A program made the position numbers and the translations under genes. This document shows positions 27,256 through 35,494 of a DNA stretch of 64,000 nucleotides, in pieces (the first letter of the stretch is position 1; the number at the start of each line of letters is the position of its first letter). Location of the stretch: positions 294,012 to 358,011 of the forward strand of contig LBNX01000002.1 of the NCBI GenBank assembly GCA_000989185.1. The letters are read 5' to 3'. The stretch comes from a candidate division TM6 bacterium GW2011_GWF2_28_16. GTDB taxonomy: Bacteria > Babelota > Babeliae > Babelales > UASB340. Under the pieces are notes generated by a model, which was given only the letters and a program-made list of their open reading frames with translations, was not told where the DNA came from and did not search any database.

Positions 27256-28190
27256 AGAAAATATATTTATTAAAAATTTTATTATCTATTTTATTGTCTT
27301 TTATTATTTTACTATCGTTATTTAATTATTTTAATTTAGTAAAAGTTTGTGATGTTTGTGTTGATATTTATAAAAGGCCATCTAAAAATAATTTGAATTT
27401 TAAAAATAATTTTGAAGTATTAAAAACTTTTATCAAATTATTTTTAATAGATAAGACCAATTTTATTCATAAAGAAAAAGATTCTGCTTTTTTTGAAATT
27501 AATAATTTTTTAGGATTTGATAAATTATATTATGATAAAATTATACCAATTAGATGTCTTTATAGAGAAATTTTTATTGATAGTATTTATTATTTTGTTA
27601 CAGATAAAAACAATCCATTTATAATAGATTGTGGCAGTAATAGAGGCATGAGTATTCTATTTTTTAAAAAAATATACCCGAACGCGAGGATTGTGGCATT
27701 TGAACCTTATGACAAAGCTTTTGAAATCTTATATAAAAATGTGGTATCAAATAATTTTAAAGATATTATCCTCATTAATAAAGCTGTTTCAAATAAGGTT
27801 GGTAAGATTAAATTTTATATTTCGGATGAAACTATAGATGAATCATTTAATTTTGAAAAAGATCGTAATAATTATTCAGAATATTTGGTATCGACAACAT
27901 TATTATCAAATTATATAAATGAAGAAGTTGATTTATTAAAATTAGACATCGAAGCATCAGAGTTATCTGTAATAGAGGATTTAGAACAAAACAAAAAATT
28001 AAGATTTGTTAAAGAAATTATTATGGAATATCATCATACTCCAAATCTTAAAAACAATAAATTGTCTACGCTTATGAAAATACTAGAAAAAAATAATTTT
28101 GGTTATCAAATTGGCCATGGATTGATAGATCCTTTTGATAAGCAGTTTCCAAAATGTTTTTGTATTTTACATGCATACCGTATGAATTGA
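27252..28190 (+). CDS. Membrane-anchored FkbM-family methyltransferase
   Basis: It has 312 residues. One N-terminal membrane helix (about 5-25) is followed by a region of about 90 residues and then the SAM-binding FkbM domain: IDCGSNRGMSILFFKKIYP near 123, FEPYDKA, and LLKLDIEASELSVIEDL near 230. EYHHTPN near 258 is typical of the family. FkbM enzymes O-methylate sugars or natural products; here a glycan is the likely target. It is paralogous to the gene at 41680, sharing NNKLSTLMKILEKNNFGYQI-like endings. GGAG lies 8 nt before the ATG, which overlaps the previous stop. Confidence 0.82.
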   Translation: MKKIYLLKILLSILLSFIILLSLFNYFNLVKVCDVCVDIYKRPSKNNLNFKNNFEVLKTFIKLFLIDKTNFIHKEKDSAFFEINNFLGFDKLYYDKIIPIRCLYREIFIDSIYYFVTDKNNPFIIDCGSNRGMSILFFKKIYPNARIVAFEPYDKAFEILYKNVVSNNFKDIILINKAVSNKVGKIKFYISDETIDESFNFEKDRNNYSEYLVSTTLLSNYINEEVDLLKLDIEASELSVIEDLEQNKKLRFVKEIIMEYHHTPNLKNNKLSTLMKILEKNNFGYQIGHGLIDPFDKQFPKCFCILHAYRMN

Positions 28191-28202
28191 ATATATTTAG
28201 TA

Positions 28203-28940
28203 TTAATTTTTGTATAAATTATAATTATTAATAACTTCTATAATTTTATTATTTATATAAATATCTAGATTTTTATCTTCTTTTACAAAATTACGAATTA
28301 TTGTCGAAGATATATCTGGAAAATTAGTTTCTACTATTGCTAATATATTTCTAGTACCAATTTTATTGTCTAAATTTTTTATATTATCGCCCGATCGTAT
28401 TGCTACAATAAAGCTTTTTACAGGTAAAGCTATTATGCAACCATAAGTGTGTTTTTTAAAATCTTTTGTAATTTTTTTGCCCGACATAAACTCTTCTCTA
28501 GTTTTTTCATCTTTAGCGCCATAAAGTGCTAGGTCTGAGCCTATTATGCCAATATATTCTGTTTTTAAATTTATAAGATTTTCTTGTAATTTTAGTGGTT
28601 TTAATTTTGTAACAATTACATGTTTATGATTTTCAAAAATTGCGAATAACATTTTAAGTCTTATTTTTACATCTGTTCTGTTTTTAAAATTATCACCACC
28701 CCATGCAGGGTAAACTAAAACATAATCACATAATTTTTGGTCCAAAATATTTTGTATAACATTTTCGTGCCCTTTGTGTATAGGGTCAAAGGAGCCAAGA
28801 TAATAGCCTATTTTGTTATTAGAAAGAGATTTTTCTAGAATGTTTTCTGTAATTAAATTTTCTAGAACTATTGTTCGAGAAGTTTTAAAATTTAAAATTA
28901 ACAAACAAAATATTGTTAAATAAAATATTAATTTTTTCAT
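28203..28940 (-). CDS. Nucleotidyltransferase (NadD/CoaD-like fold) with an N-terminal signal sequence
   Basis: It has 245 residues. Residues 1-18 (KKLIFYLTIFCLLILNF) look like a signal peptide or anchor, which is odd for this cytosolic enzyme class. The catalytic domain starts near 43 with GYYLGSFDPIHKGH at 45-58 (HxGH motif). It continues with VYPAWGGDNFK and the motif ISSTIIR near 210, as in nicotinamide/nicotinate-nucleotide adenylyltransferases. The substrate cannot be told. It is convergent with the FkbM gene (12-nt gap). No clear ribosome site is seen. Confidence 0.78.
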   Translation of the reverse strand: MKKLIFYLTIFCLLILNFKTSRTIVLENLITENILEKSLSNNKIGYYLGSFDPIHKGHENVIQNILDQKLCDYVLVYPAWGGDNFKNRTDVKIRLKMLFAIFENHKHVIVTKLKPLKLQENLINLKTEYIGIIGSDLALYGAKDEKTREEFMSGKKITKDFKKHTYGCIIALPVKSFIVAIRSGDNIKNLDNKIGTRNILAIVETNFPDISSTIIRNFVKEDKNLDIYINNKIIEVINNYNLYKN

Positions 28941-28993
28941 GATTTTATATTAATAAATTTTAATTTAAGTTTAAATATAAAAAAATAATAAAA

Positions 28994-29025
28994 GAAAATA
29001 GCCCTAATGTTTAAGGGCTATTTTC
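28994..29025 (-). terminator. Rho-independent terminator of the XRE/DUF2975 operon
   Basis: Perfect 12-bp stem GAAAATAGCCCT/AGGGCTATTTTC with an 8-nt loop. On the minus strand it is followed by TTTTATTATTTTT and lies 31 nt after the stop of the XRE gene. Confidence 0.8.
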
Positions 29026-29055
29026 TTAGGAGAAAGTGAATGATTTAAACTTTTA

Positions 29056-29265
29056 CTAATCTTTATTATCAAATTCTAAAATGTCCCCGGGTTGGCAGTC
29101 TAGAGCTTTACATAAAGCTTCTAACGTCGAAAATCGTATTGCCTTTGCTTTTTCATTTTTTAAAATTGATAAATTTGCTTCTGTGATATTAACAAGTGTT
29201 GCAAGTTCATTTAGTCTTATTTTGCGTTTGGCCATCATTTCATCTAGTTTTACTATTATTTTCAT
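29056..29265 (-). CDS. Small XRE-family (Cro/CI-like) DNA-binding regulator
   Basis: A 69-residue protein that is a single helix-turn-helix domain: MAKRKIRLNELATLVNITEANLSILKNEKAKAIRFSTLEALCKALDCQPGDIL, split here by the HTH at about 19-40. This is the YozG-like type that commonly accompanies a DUF2975 membrane protein, as it does here (2-nt gap). It probably regulates its own operon; a direct-repeat candidate site lies in the upstream region. The terminator at 28994-29025 closes the operon. Confidence 0.88.
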   Translation of the reverse strand: MKIIVKLDEMMAKRKIRLNELATLVNITEANLSILKNEKAKAIRFSTLEALCKALDCQPGDILEFDNKD

Positions 29266-29267
29266 AA

Positions 29268-29798
29268 TTACACCGTTAAATCAGTTTCTTTTTTCAGTAG
29301 TAACCCTTGGTGCATAAGTGAAGTCATAATTAATAATAATCCAAACAAAAGAATATTTAGGGCATCTGTGCTAGAAAATCCTAGTTCAAGATATCTATGT
29401 CCTTTGGGGTTATTTATTGTTAGTGTGAGTAATAGTATTGTGTAGCCTATCGGGTGATAAATAACCCAAACTAGTGCAGTTGTTGTGAGTTTTTTAAAAA
29501 AGTAGAAAACGTTTTTTGAAAAAACTTCTCCAGTTTTTAATAAATCTAAGATTTTTATAAAATAAATAAGTCCAAAAAATAATATTATAAATGGAATTAT
29601 TGTATCTATAATTATTGCCAGTGTTTTAATTGATGATGAAATTGGTTTAAATACAGGAACCGTTGCAAGTATCTCTTTTGGAATATAACCATTAACCCAG
29701 TTTGTGATATTTTTGATGAAAATATAAATTAACATGGGAATTACAATAAATATTAAAAAGAGTTTTAGATATTTTGCGTATTTTTTTATTGATGTCAT
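29268..29798 (-). CDS. DUF2975-type four-helix membrane protein
   Basis: It has 176 residues with four predicted membrane helices (about 14-30, 58-82, 103-125 and 145-165). The segment ILDLLKTGEVFSKNVFYFFKKL near 83 matches the DUF2975 pattern of G..F....V..L...... Function is unknown. In other bacteria the pair of DUF2975 protein and small XRE regulator is recurrent and may sense a membrane signal. It is the first gene of a two-gene minus-strand operon. Confidence 0.75.
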   Translation of the reverse strand: MTSIKKYAKYLKLFLIFIVIPMLIYIFIKNITNWVNGYIPKEILATVPVFKPISSSIKTLAIIIDTIIPFIILFFGLIYFIKILDLLKTGEVFSKNVFYFFKKLTTTALVWVIYHPIGYTILLLTLTINNPKGHRYLELGFSSTDALNILLFGLLLIMTSLMHQGLLLKKETDLTV

Positions 29799-30057
29799 AA
29801 ATTACCTTTATTTTTAAATTATTTATTTTTATAAAATATATTTAAACTAAAATTATATTATAAGTAAAAATATCGAATGTCAATCTTTTTTTATCGAAGA
29901 TCAATAATTAATTATTATTAAACAATAAATAATATTTTAAATATAATTATTAAAATACAAAAAGACTTAAATTAAAATTGACTATATTAAAAATAAAAAT
30001 AGTATAAATAAACTTATTAAATTGTAGTTTATAACACATATAAAAATTAGGTTTTAC
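29799..30057. other. Divergent intergenic region, 259 bases
   Basis: This is the longest gene-free stretch in the window. It separates the minus-strand DUF2975/XRE operon from the plus-strand secreted unknown. It is nearly all A and T. The only structure I see is a spaced direct repeat at 29872-29905. Promoters for both directions are expected here but cannot be picked out. Confidence 0.7.
29872..29905. promoter_or_regulatory. Direct-repeat candidate operator upstream of DUF2975/XRE
   Basis: ATCGAATGTCAAT (29872-29884) and ATCGAAGATCAAT (29893-29905) differ at two positions. They are spaced 21 nt start to start, two helical turns, about 75-105 nt upstream of the DUF2975 start. Same-face spacing suits a dimeric regulator; the link to the XRE protein is inference. 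Confidence 0.35.
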
Positions 30058-30690
30058 ATGAAAAATATAAAGATAAAATTAATTTTGGTATTTATAGCAA
30101 TAAATTTTAGTTTATTAAAACCAAAAAAATTCGATATTACTTTTGTTGAAGAACAAATAAAAAATGGTGTTAGTTATATTTTGGATATAGATTCACGTCT
30201 TTATGATCTTAACCAAGATATTATCTGTTATAAAACAGCTTTAACGTCAAGTAAAAATAGTTTTATTGATATTGAGAGCTTATCAATTATTATTAGATTA
30301 TTAGAAAATAAACAAAAAGAGCTTGTATCATTAAAGCGTGAATCAATAAGTATGTTGGATATTTTAAATAATTATTTAAATTATTGTGAAAGTAAAGGTT
30401 CTACAGATTATAGACCTTTAAAGGTTAGCCCAAAAATGTTAATAAGTGGTTCTGTAAATTTATTGTTAGAAATTCTTGCAGATTCACCTGAAATTGATTC
30501 ATTATTTATTAATTCTGCTTTTATTGAAGAAGAGGCATTAGAAAATTTGTTTATAAATATTTACAATGAAGAAACATCTGTTAAAAAAATTGTCTTTTTA
30601 AAAAGCAAACAAGGCTTCATTTTTCGTGTTTTTGGAGATACTGGTATTAAATATGACAAAAATATATGTTCAATATTTTTTAGAAATTAA
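30058..30690 (+). CDS. Secreted protein of unknown function
   Basis: Not recognised. It has 210 residues with a signal peptide (about 1-20, ending FSLLKP), then a predominantly helical, charged region (about 25-115) that may form coiled coils. After that comes a leucine-rich stretch SPKMLISGSVNLLLEILADSPEIDSLFINSAF and a C-terminal beta-like end (KIVFLKSKQGFIFRVFGDTGIKY). The KPKKFDITF start after the signal resembles the LKP..K beginnings of the proteins at 3069 and 3971, so it may belong to the same secreted class. It is convergent with the phospholipase gene and shares the palindrome TTAA of the two stop codons. Confidence 0.7.
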   Translation: MKNIKIKLILVFIAINFSLLKPKKFDITFVEEQIKNGVSYILDIDSRLYDLNQDIICYKTALTSSKNSFIDIESLSIIIRLLENKQKELVSLKRESISMLDILNNYLNYCESKGSTDYRPLKVSPKMLISGSVNLLLEILADSPEIDSLFINSAFIEEEALENLFINIYNEETSVKKIVFLKSKQGFIFRVFGDTGIKYDKNICSIFFRN

Positions 30691-32093
30691 CTAATTTTTA
30701 ATTTAATCGCTTTAGCAATATTTTCTGTATTATTTATAACAATATCATGCATAGTGTTATAAAGTTCATCAAATTCTTTAGGATTATATTGTAATTTTAA
30801 AGTCGATTCTTCTATTGGGTTTGTTATATAAATTATTACAGGTGCTTTTTTATTATCTTGGTCATAAAAAATTTTAAAGTTGTCTAAATTTTTATATAAA
30901 GTTTCGCTGTTTGTTATATCTGGAAAATTTATATTATTATCTTTTGCAAAGTTTGCAGCTAGTTCGAGCTCCGGATAATTTTTTGTTGTTGCATCTGCAG
31001 AAGAATCGCAAATAATTAATACGTCTATATCTCTTCTAAATAATGGATCAAGAGCTAAATTTAAAATATTAATTCCAGCATCTGCTAATTCTAGAGTTTC
31101 TAAATTAGATAAAGAGCTCTTTTTGTAATTATAAGTATAATTTGGTATTTGTGCTGGAGTCACACGGTTTTTATATAGGTCCAAATCTTCAAATATTTTT
31201 TCAAATAAATCTAAGTAATGATAATTATTTACTTTCAAAAATTCACCTAGGTCTGCTAAAAAAAAGCTAAGAACGTCTCCACCGGATATACAAAATGGGC
31301 TGCCAAGCATGCCCATAAAAAAGCTTTCAGTTAAATCGTTATATTTTTCTAAAATTTCACCATCTTGAAATGTGCTACCTAAAAATTTAGTATTAACTGA
31401 ACAAGAAAGAGCTGCTGAATATGTATAAAATGGGCTTATTTCCATATAATTATAAGGTAGATTTTGTTGTGTTTTAGAATTTGTTATTAAACACGAAAAC
31501 AATGGAAATGGAAAATGATTTGTTGTTTTAAGATTCTTTCTTATAGCTTTAAATGTTGTATTCTGATTAAACCCTGATAATAAATGTTCAGAAAGTGTTT
31601 TGCTCCAATATTCCATTAAATAATTATCTTTATTTTCAAAATAGTTATAAATATTTTTTATAAATTTTTTTGTGTCTATATTTTTAAAATTAAAAAAGTT
31701 TGTATTAACTTCATTTTTTAAAATATTTTTATATTGTGACATTTCTAAATTTGCTGTAAGTAATGGAATAAAAAGCCAGGCTGAACCAGAAAGTGCAGAC
31801 GCACAACTTGCTGCAGGTAATAAATTATTTTCTTCGGCTGCTTGTATAAAACCAGCGCTGGCTATCATTGCCCTGTAGCCTCCACCAGAAAAGCATATTG
31901 CTATTTTTGGTAATTTAGAATTATCTATATTTTTATTTTTAATTATTTGCTTTATTGCTGCATTTACCAGATCTTGTCTGTTTAAAATATATTTTTTTTC
32001 TTTTTCGCAAATGTCATTTCCAGGAATTATATCGAGTGAAAGTAAATTATTAAAAAATATTATTATAAATAAAATTATAATATTTTTTTGCAT
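30687..32093 (-). CDS. Secreted cytosolic-phospholipase-A2-like (group IV / PLA2_B) lipase
   Basis: It has 468 residues with a signal peptide (about 1-20). The catalytic region matches eukaryotic cPLA2/lysophospholipase: SGGGYRAM at 69-76 (oxyanion Gly loop; Arg74 equals the conserved Arg of SGGGFRAM), the nucleophile elbow ASALSGSAW with Ser102, and LADAGINILNL near 338 for the catalytic Asp. RRDIDVLIICDSSADATTK follows, where cPLA2 has RGVDLIISFDFSA, and then ELAANFAKDNNINFPDI. The elbow has Ala where Gly is usual. No C2 domain is present. It may hydrolyse phospholipids outside the cell, possibly host membranes. The start ATG is 2 nt after AAAGGGAG. Patatin is a less likely family. Confidence 0.85.
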   Translation of the reverse strand: MQKNIIILFIIIFFNNLLSLDIIPGNDICEKEKKYILNRQDLVNAAIKQIIKNKNIDNSKLPKIAICFSGGGYRAMIASAGFIQAAEENNLLPAASCASALSGSAWLFIPLLTANLEMSQYKNILKNEVNTNFFNFKNIDTKKFIKNIYNYFENKDNYLMEYWSKTLSEHLLSGFNQNTTFKAIRKNLKTTNHFPFPLFSCLITNSKTQQNLPYNYMEISPFYTYSAALSCSVNTKFLGSTFQDGEILEKYNDLTESFFMGMLGSPFCISGGDVLSFFLADLGEFLKVNNYHYLDLFEKIFEDLDLYKNRVTPAQIPNYTYNYKKSSLSNLETLELADAGINILNLALDPLFRRDIDVLIICDSSADATTKNYPELELAANFAKDNNINFPDITNSETLYKNLDNFKIFYDQDNKKAPVIIYITNPIEESTLKLQYNPKEFDELYNTMHDIVINNTENIAKAIKLKIS

Positions 32094-32117
32094 GGCTCCC
32101 TTTCTTTATTTTTATGG

Positions 32118-32159
32118 ATTCGACTCCGTGGCAAGCCACTACGCTCACCACGAACGAAT
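32118..32159. repeat. G+C-rich nested inverted repeat
   Basis: Outer arms ATTCG (32118-32122) and CGAAT (32155-32159) enclose inner arms CGTGG (32127-32131) and CCACG (32148-32152). It fills most of the gap between two minus-strand genes and stands out against A+T-rich surroundings. It is not the same sequence as the TGTCATCC family; probably another dispersed repeat. Confidence 0.5.
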
Positions 32160-32182
32160 GCGTTAAGTAACAAGTGTAAATT

Positions 32183-33133
32183 TCAAAAATTTATTTTTTC
32201 ATCTATTAAGTAAGTGGGTCTATTTTTAGTTTCTTCAAAAATTTTTCCTATATAAAGGCCTATTATGCCTAAAAAGAAAAATGTAACTGCAAATAAAAAT
32301 AGCATAATTATAACCAAAGATGCCCATCCGGACATAATAACATAGCCCATTAGTTTAATAATTATTGTTGCAATAACGCCCAAAAAACAAGTAAATATTA
32401 AAAACATCGAAAAAAATATCATAAAGTAAATAGGCACAGTAGAAAAAGAAATTATATTTTCGAGTGCAAATATAGTTAATTTTTTGTAATTATATTTTGT
32501 TTTGCCTGCATTGCGTTCTCTGCGTACGAACAAAAGGGCTTTTTTAGGTAGGCCTGACCAATAAATTAAACCTCTGACAAAGCGACTTTTTTCTGGTAAT
32601 TGATTAAATATATTTATGGCGCGTCTACTTAGTAAACAAAAATCACCAGTATCTTTTGGCATATCTATTTTTGTTAAGATTTTAAATATTGGATAAAAGG
32701 CTTTAGACGTAATTTTTTTAAATAAACTTTCTTTTAATCTTTTTGAACGTTGACCATAAACTATATCAAAATTATTTATATATTCTTTTTCGAATTCAAG
32801 AATTAATTCTGCAGGGTCTTGCATGTCGCCATCTATAATCACTATAGCATCGCCATTTGCGCTATTAATACCGGCAGTTGTTGCAGCTTCGTGTCCAAAA
32901 TTACGTGTAAAATTTATTATTTTTAATTTTTTATTATTTACACTTAATTCTTTTAAAATGTTTATAGAATTATCTGTGCTGCCATCGTTTATAAATATAA
33001 TTTCGTAATCTTTAAAATATTTAAGTTGAGATAAAATTTGAGTTAGTTCTTGATAATGCGTATTAATATTATCTTGCTCATTAAATATGGGTGTAATTAC
33101 AGACAATAAATTTATATTTTCTAAATTACTCAT
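32183..33133 (-). CDS. Polyprenyl-phosphate glycosyltransferase (DPM1/ArnC-like GT2)
   Basis: It has 316 residues. An N-terminal GT2 domain (VITPIFNEQDNI near 12, NDGSTDNS near 50, IIDGDMQDPAE near 97, DTGDFCLLSRRA near 160) is followed by two C-terminal membrane helices (about 230-258 and 265-292), the layout of ArnC, GtrB and dolichyl-phosphate-mannose synthase. It would load a sugar from a nucleotide donor onto undecaprenyl phosphate at the inner face. That product is what GT39/ArnT-like enzymes use, so it is the natural donor-maker for the polytopic transferases of this window. It is separated from them by the non-glycan island. Confidence 0.88.
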   Translation of the reverse strand: MSNLENINLLSVITPIFNEQDNINTHYQELTQILSQLKYFKDYEIIFINDGSTDNSINILKELSVNNKKLKIINFTRNFGHEAATTAGINSANGDAIVIIDGDMQDPAELILEFEKEYINNFDIVYGQRSKRLKESLFKKITSKAFYPIFKILTKIDMPKDTGDFCLLSRRAINIFNQLPEKSRFVRGLIYWSGLPKKALLFVRRERNAGKTKYNYKKLTIFALENIISFSTVPIYFMIFFSMFLIFTCFLGVIATIIIKLMGYVIMSGWASLVIIMLFLFAVTFFFLGIIGLYIGKIFEETKNRPTYLIDEKINF

Positions 33134-33226
33134 AATATTTCTTTCTCGATTTTACTTTTATAATTATTTTATATAAAAATATGTAAATATATAAATAGGT
33201 CAAATTTTATAAAAAAAGAGAGAATA

Positions 33227-33955
33227 GTGGATTACAAAGATTATGTTGCAAACGCTCAGGGGAATAATTTTTGGTTTTACAGAAAAACAGAATTTATTGG
33301 AATTTTATTAGATAATCTAAAATTAGATAAAAATATAAAAATTTTAAATATTGGAGCAGGAACGGGTCAAGATTTGGACACTATTAAAAAATTTGGGACA
33401 GTTACTGTTTTAGATATAGACCAAAAAGCTCTTAATTTAATACCAGATAATATTGTAGAAAAAAAGATTCTGGCAGATGCTTGTGATACAAAATTACCAG
33501 AAAGTAATTTTGATTTAATTTTAGCTTTTGATTTACTTGAACACATAAAAGATGATAAAAAAGCTGTTTTAGAAGTGCTTAGACTTTTAAAACCGGGGGG
33601 ACATTTTGTTTTTACTGTTCCTGCATATAGTTTTTTGTTTAGCGCTCATGATAGATATTTAGAGCATTTTAGGCGTTATAATAAAAAAGATTTAATAAAT
33701 TTATTTGGTAATTTAAATTTTAAAAAAATAGAACTTGGTAACTGGTTCTTTTTTATTTTTCCTGCGATATTTTGTTATAGATATATTATTAAGATATTAA
33801 AAATTAAACATGAAAAATATAAGATTGTAGTAATCAACAGATTTTGGGACTTTATTGGCAATATTACTATTTTAAAATTCGAAAATTTTTTATTTAAAAA
33901 GGGTATGAGATATCCTTTTGGATCGACATTTTATGGTATTTATAAAAAAATATAA
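33227..33955 (+). CDS. Class I SAM-dependent methyltransferase
   Basis: It has 242 residues from a GTG start with AAAGAGAG upstream. The SAM motif ILNIGAGTGQDLD is near 40, LDID for the acidic residue near 63, FDLILAFDLLEHIKDDKKAV near 92, and LLKPGGHFVFTVPAYSFLFSAHDRYLEHFRRY near 120, split here only by description. The SAHDRYLEHFRRY element is typical of methyltransferases next to DPM1-like glycosyltransferases. Likely target is a lipid-linked sugar or glycan. It overlaps the next gene by 23 nt. Confidence 0.82.
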   Translation: MDYKDYVANAQGNNFWFYRKTEFIGILLDNLKLDKNIKILNIGAGTGQDLDTIKKFGTVTVLDIDQKALNLIPDNIVEKKILADACDTKLPESNFDLILAFDLLEHIKDDKKAVLEVLRLLKPGGHFVFTVPAYSFLFSAHDRYLEHFRRYNKKDLINLFGNLNFKKIELGNWFFFIFPAIFCYRYIIKILKIKHEKYKIVVINRFWDFIGNITILKFENFLFKKGMRYPFGSTFYGIYKKI

Positions 33956-35489
33956 AAAGAGTTTATTTTCTATATTAATTTTTTTTATAATATTTTTTTA
34001 CTATTTTTTATTTAAAAAATGGGGTATAGAAGCTGATGACTGTGGTAATATTTTAAATTCTGCAGCAAATAATTTTAAAGAGTTTTTAAATTTATTTAAA
34101 GGCATGCATTTTGCATACTTAAGTTTTCCAGATAATTTTATATCGCCTATGCATAATTATGCAAATGTTTTTTATAGGCCATTATTTAGAGTTTTTTTGG
34201 CTATAGAGTTAAATCTTTTTGGCTTTAAGCCGTTTTATTTTTTTATTGTAACTATATTTTTTCATGCTTTAAATTCGATATTACTTTTTAATATTTATTT
34301 AAAATTTATAAATTATTTTTGGGCTTTTTTATTAAGTTTATTTTTTGCCTTTCATTGTTCTATACCAGTTTGGATGGGTTGGATTTCTGCACAAAATTAT
34401 ACTGTAGCTATGTTTTTTGCTATTTTAACTGTTATATTATTTTTTAAATTTTTAAAAAATAATAAATATTTTTATTTAGTTATTTCTATTTTATTTTATA
34501 TATTTTCTTTTTTATTGCTTGAACAGACTATATTTTTACCTATATTTTTATTGTGTTTAATTTATTTAAAAAATAAAAATAATTTTAAAAATAAATATTT
34601 AATTATATTTTTATATTTTTTTATAACTATTTTATATTTTTTATTGCGAGTTTATTTGTTTGGCATTAATTCTAATATTAATAGTAATTTTATAAATTTT
34701 ATAAAACTAAAATACTATCCAAATTTTGCTACATATATATTTGAGTTATTTAATTTAAGTTTTATACCTGCAGGCAATTTTATATTTAAATTATTTTTAT
34801 TATTAATAATTTTAATTTTATTTAGTTATTTTTTTATTAAAAATAAAAATAAAAGAGAAATATTAGTTTATTTATTTTTATCTATTTTTTCTGTCTGGAC
34901 AATGTTTATAAAAACATACATGTCCCGTAATTTATATTTTGCTTTGCCATTTTTTATATATTTTTTGATTATTTTGTTTTTAAATAAATATAAAGATAAT
35001 ATTTATTTAAAAATATTATTTATATTTTTAATTATTTTTAATATTAAAAATAATTATATTTATCTAAAAGCTCGTGAATATTATTCACATAATGCATATA
35101 AATCTTTAAAAAACATTGCTAAAACTATAAAAACAGAAAGTAGGCCTGTGTGTTTTATTGGATTGCCATGTTCTTATATAAATAGAGCTATACATCCAGC
35201 TAGAATTTATAATTACAAAAAAAAGTTGTTGGCGTTTGCTGATAATAATACTTTTTTAGAAAATTATGACAATGATACTGTATTAGAAATTAAAAAAATA
35301 AATAATAATTTAAATTTAAAAATTATTAATAACGCTAGATTTAGTGGGTCTCAAGAGTTTGCCATGGGCGAAATTAAAGATACTATAGAAAGTAAAGAGC
35401 GGGATTATATATTAAATAATAAGTATAAAAATTTAGATATTTTATTTATCACTTGGGATTATAGTAAAAACGAATTTAAAATTTTATGA
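33933..35489 (+). CDS. Polytopic GT39-like glycosyltransferase, DD-family copy 1
   Basis: It has 518 residues from the ATG at 33933; an upstream TTG at 33918 is less likely. After the first helix comes KKWGIEADDCGNIL with the acidic pair Asp35-Asp36, the place of the catalytic acid in GT39 enzymes. FYRPLFRVFLAIE, FFHALNSILLF, WMGWISAQNY and LLRVYLFG follow, with several further helices. A soluble C-terminal domain of about 120 residues (VCFIGLPCSYINRA) ends in [15 protein letters not shown]. Function of that domain is unknown. The last 44 nt window around its stop (35451-35494) is repeated exactly at 38731-38774. Confidence 0.78.
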   Translation: MVFIKKYKKSLFSILIFFIIFFYYFLFKKWGIEADDCGNILNSAANNFKEFLNLFKGMHFAYLSFPDNFISPMHNYANVFYRPLFRVFLAIELNLFGFKPFYFFIVTIFFHALNSILLFNIYLKFINYFWAFLLSLFFAFHCSIPVWMGWISAQNYTVAMFFAILTVILFFKFLKNNKYFYLVISILFYIFSFLLLEQTIFLPIFLLCLIYLKNKNNFKNKYLIIFLYFFITILYFLLRVYLFGINSNINSNFINFIKLKYYPNFATYIFELFNLSFIPAGNFIFKLFLLLIILILFSYFFIKNKNKREILVYLFLSIFSVWTMFIKTYMSRNLYFALPFFIYFLIILFLNKYKDNIYLKILFIFLIIFNIKNNYIYLKAREYYSHNAYKSLKNIAKTIKTESRPVCFIGLPCSYINRAIHPARIYNYKKKLLAFADNNTFLENYDNDTVLEIKKINNNLNLKIINNARFSGSQEFAMGEIKDTIESKERDYILNNKYKNLDILFITWDYSKNEFKIL

Positions 35490-35494
35490 TAAAA
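35451..35494 (+). repeat. 44-nt junction repeat, copy A
   Basis: Identical to 38731-38774. It covers the last codons ([12 protein letters not shown]), the stop and the first codons (MIK) of the following gene, so the repeat spans a gene junction. It points to expansion of this array by recombination. Confidence 0.85.
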
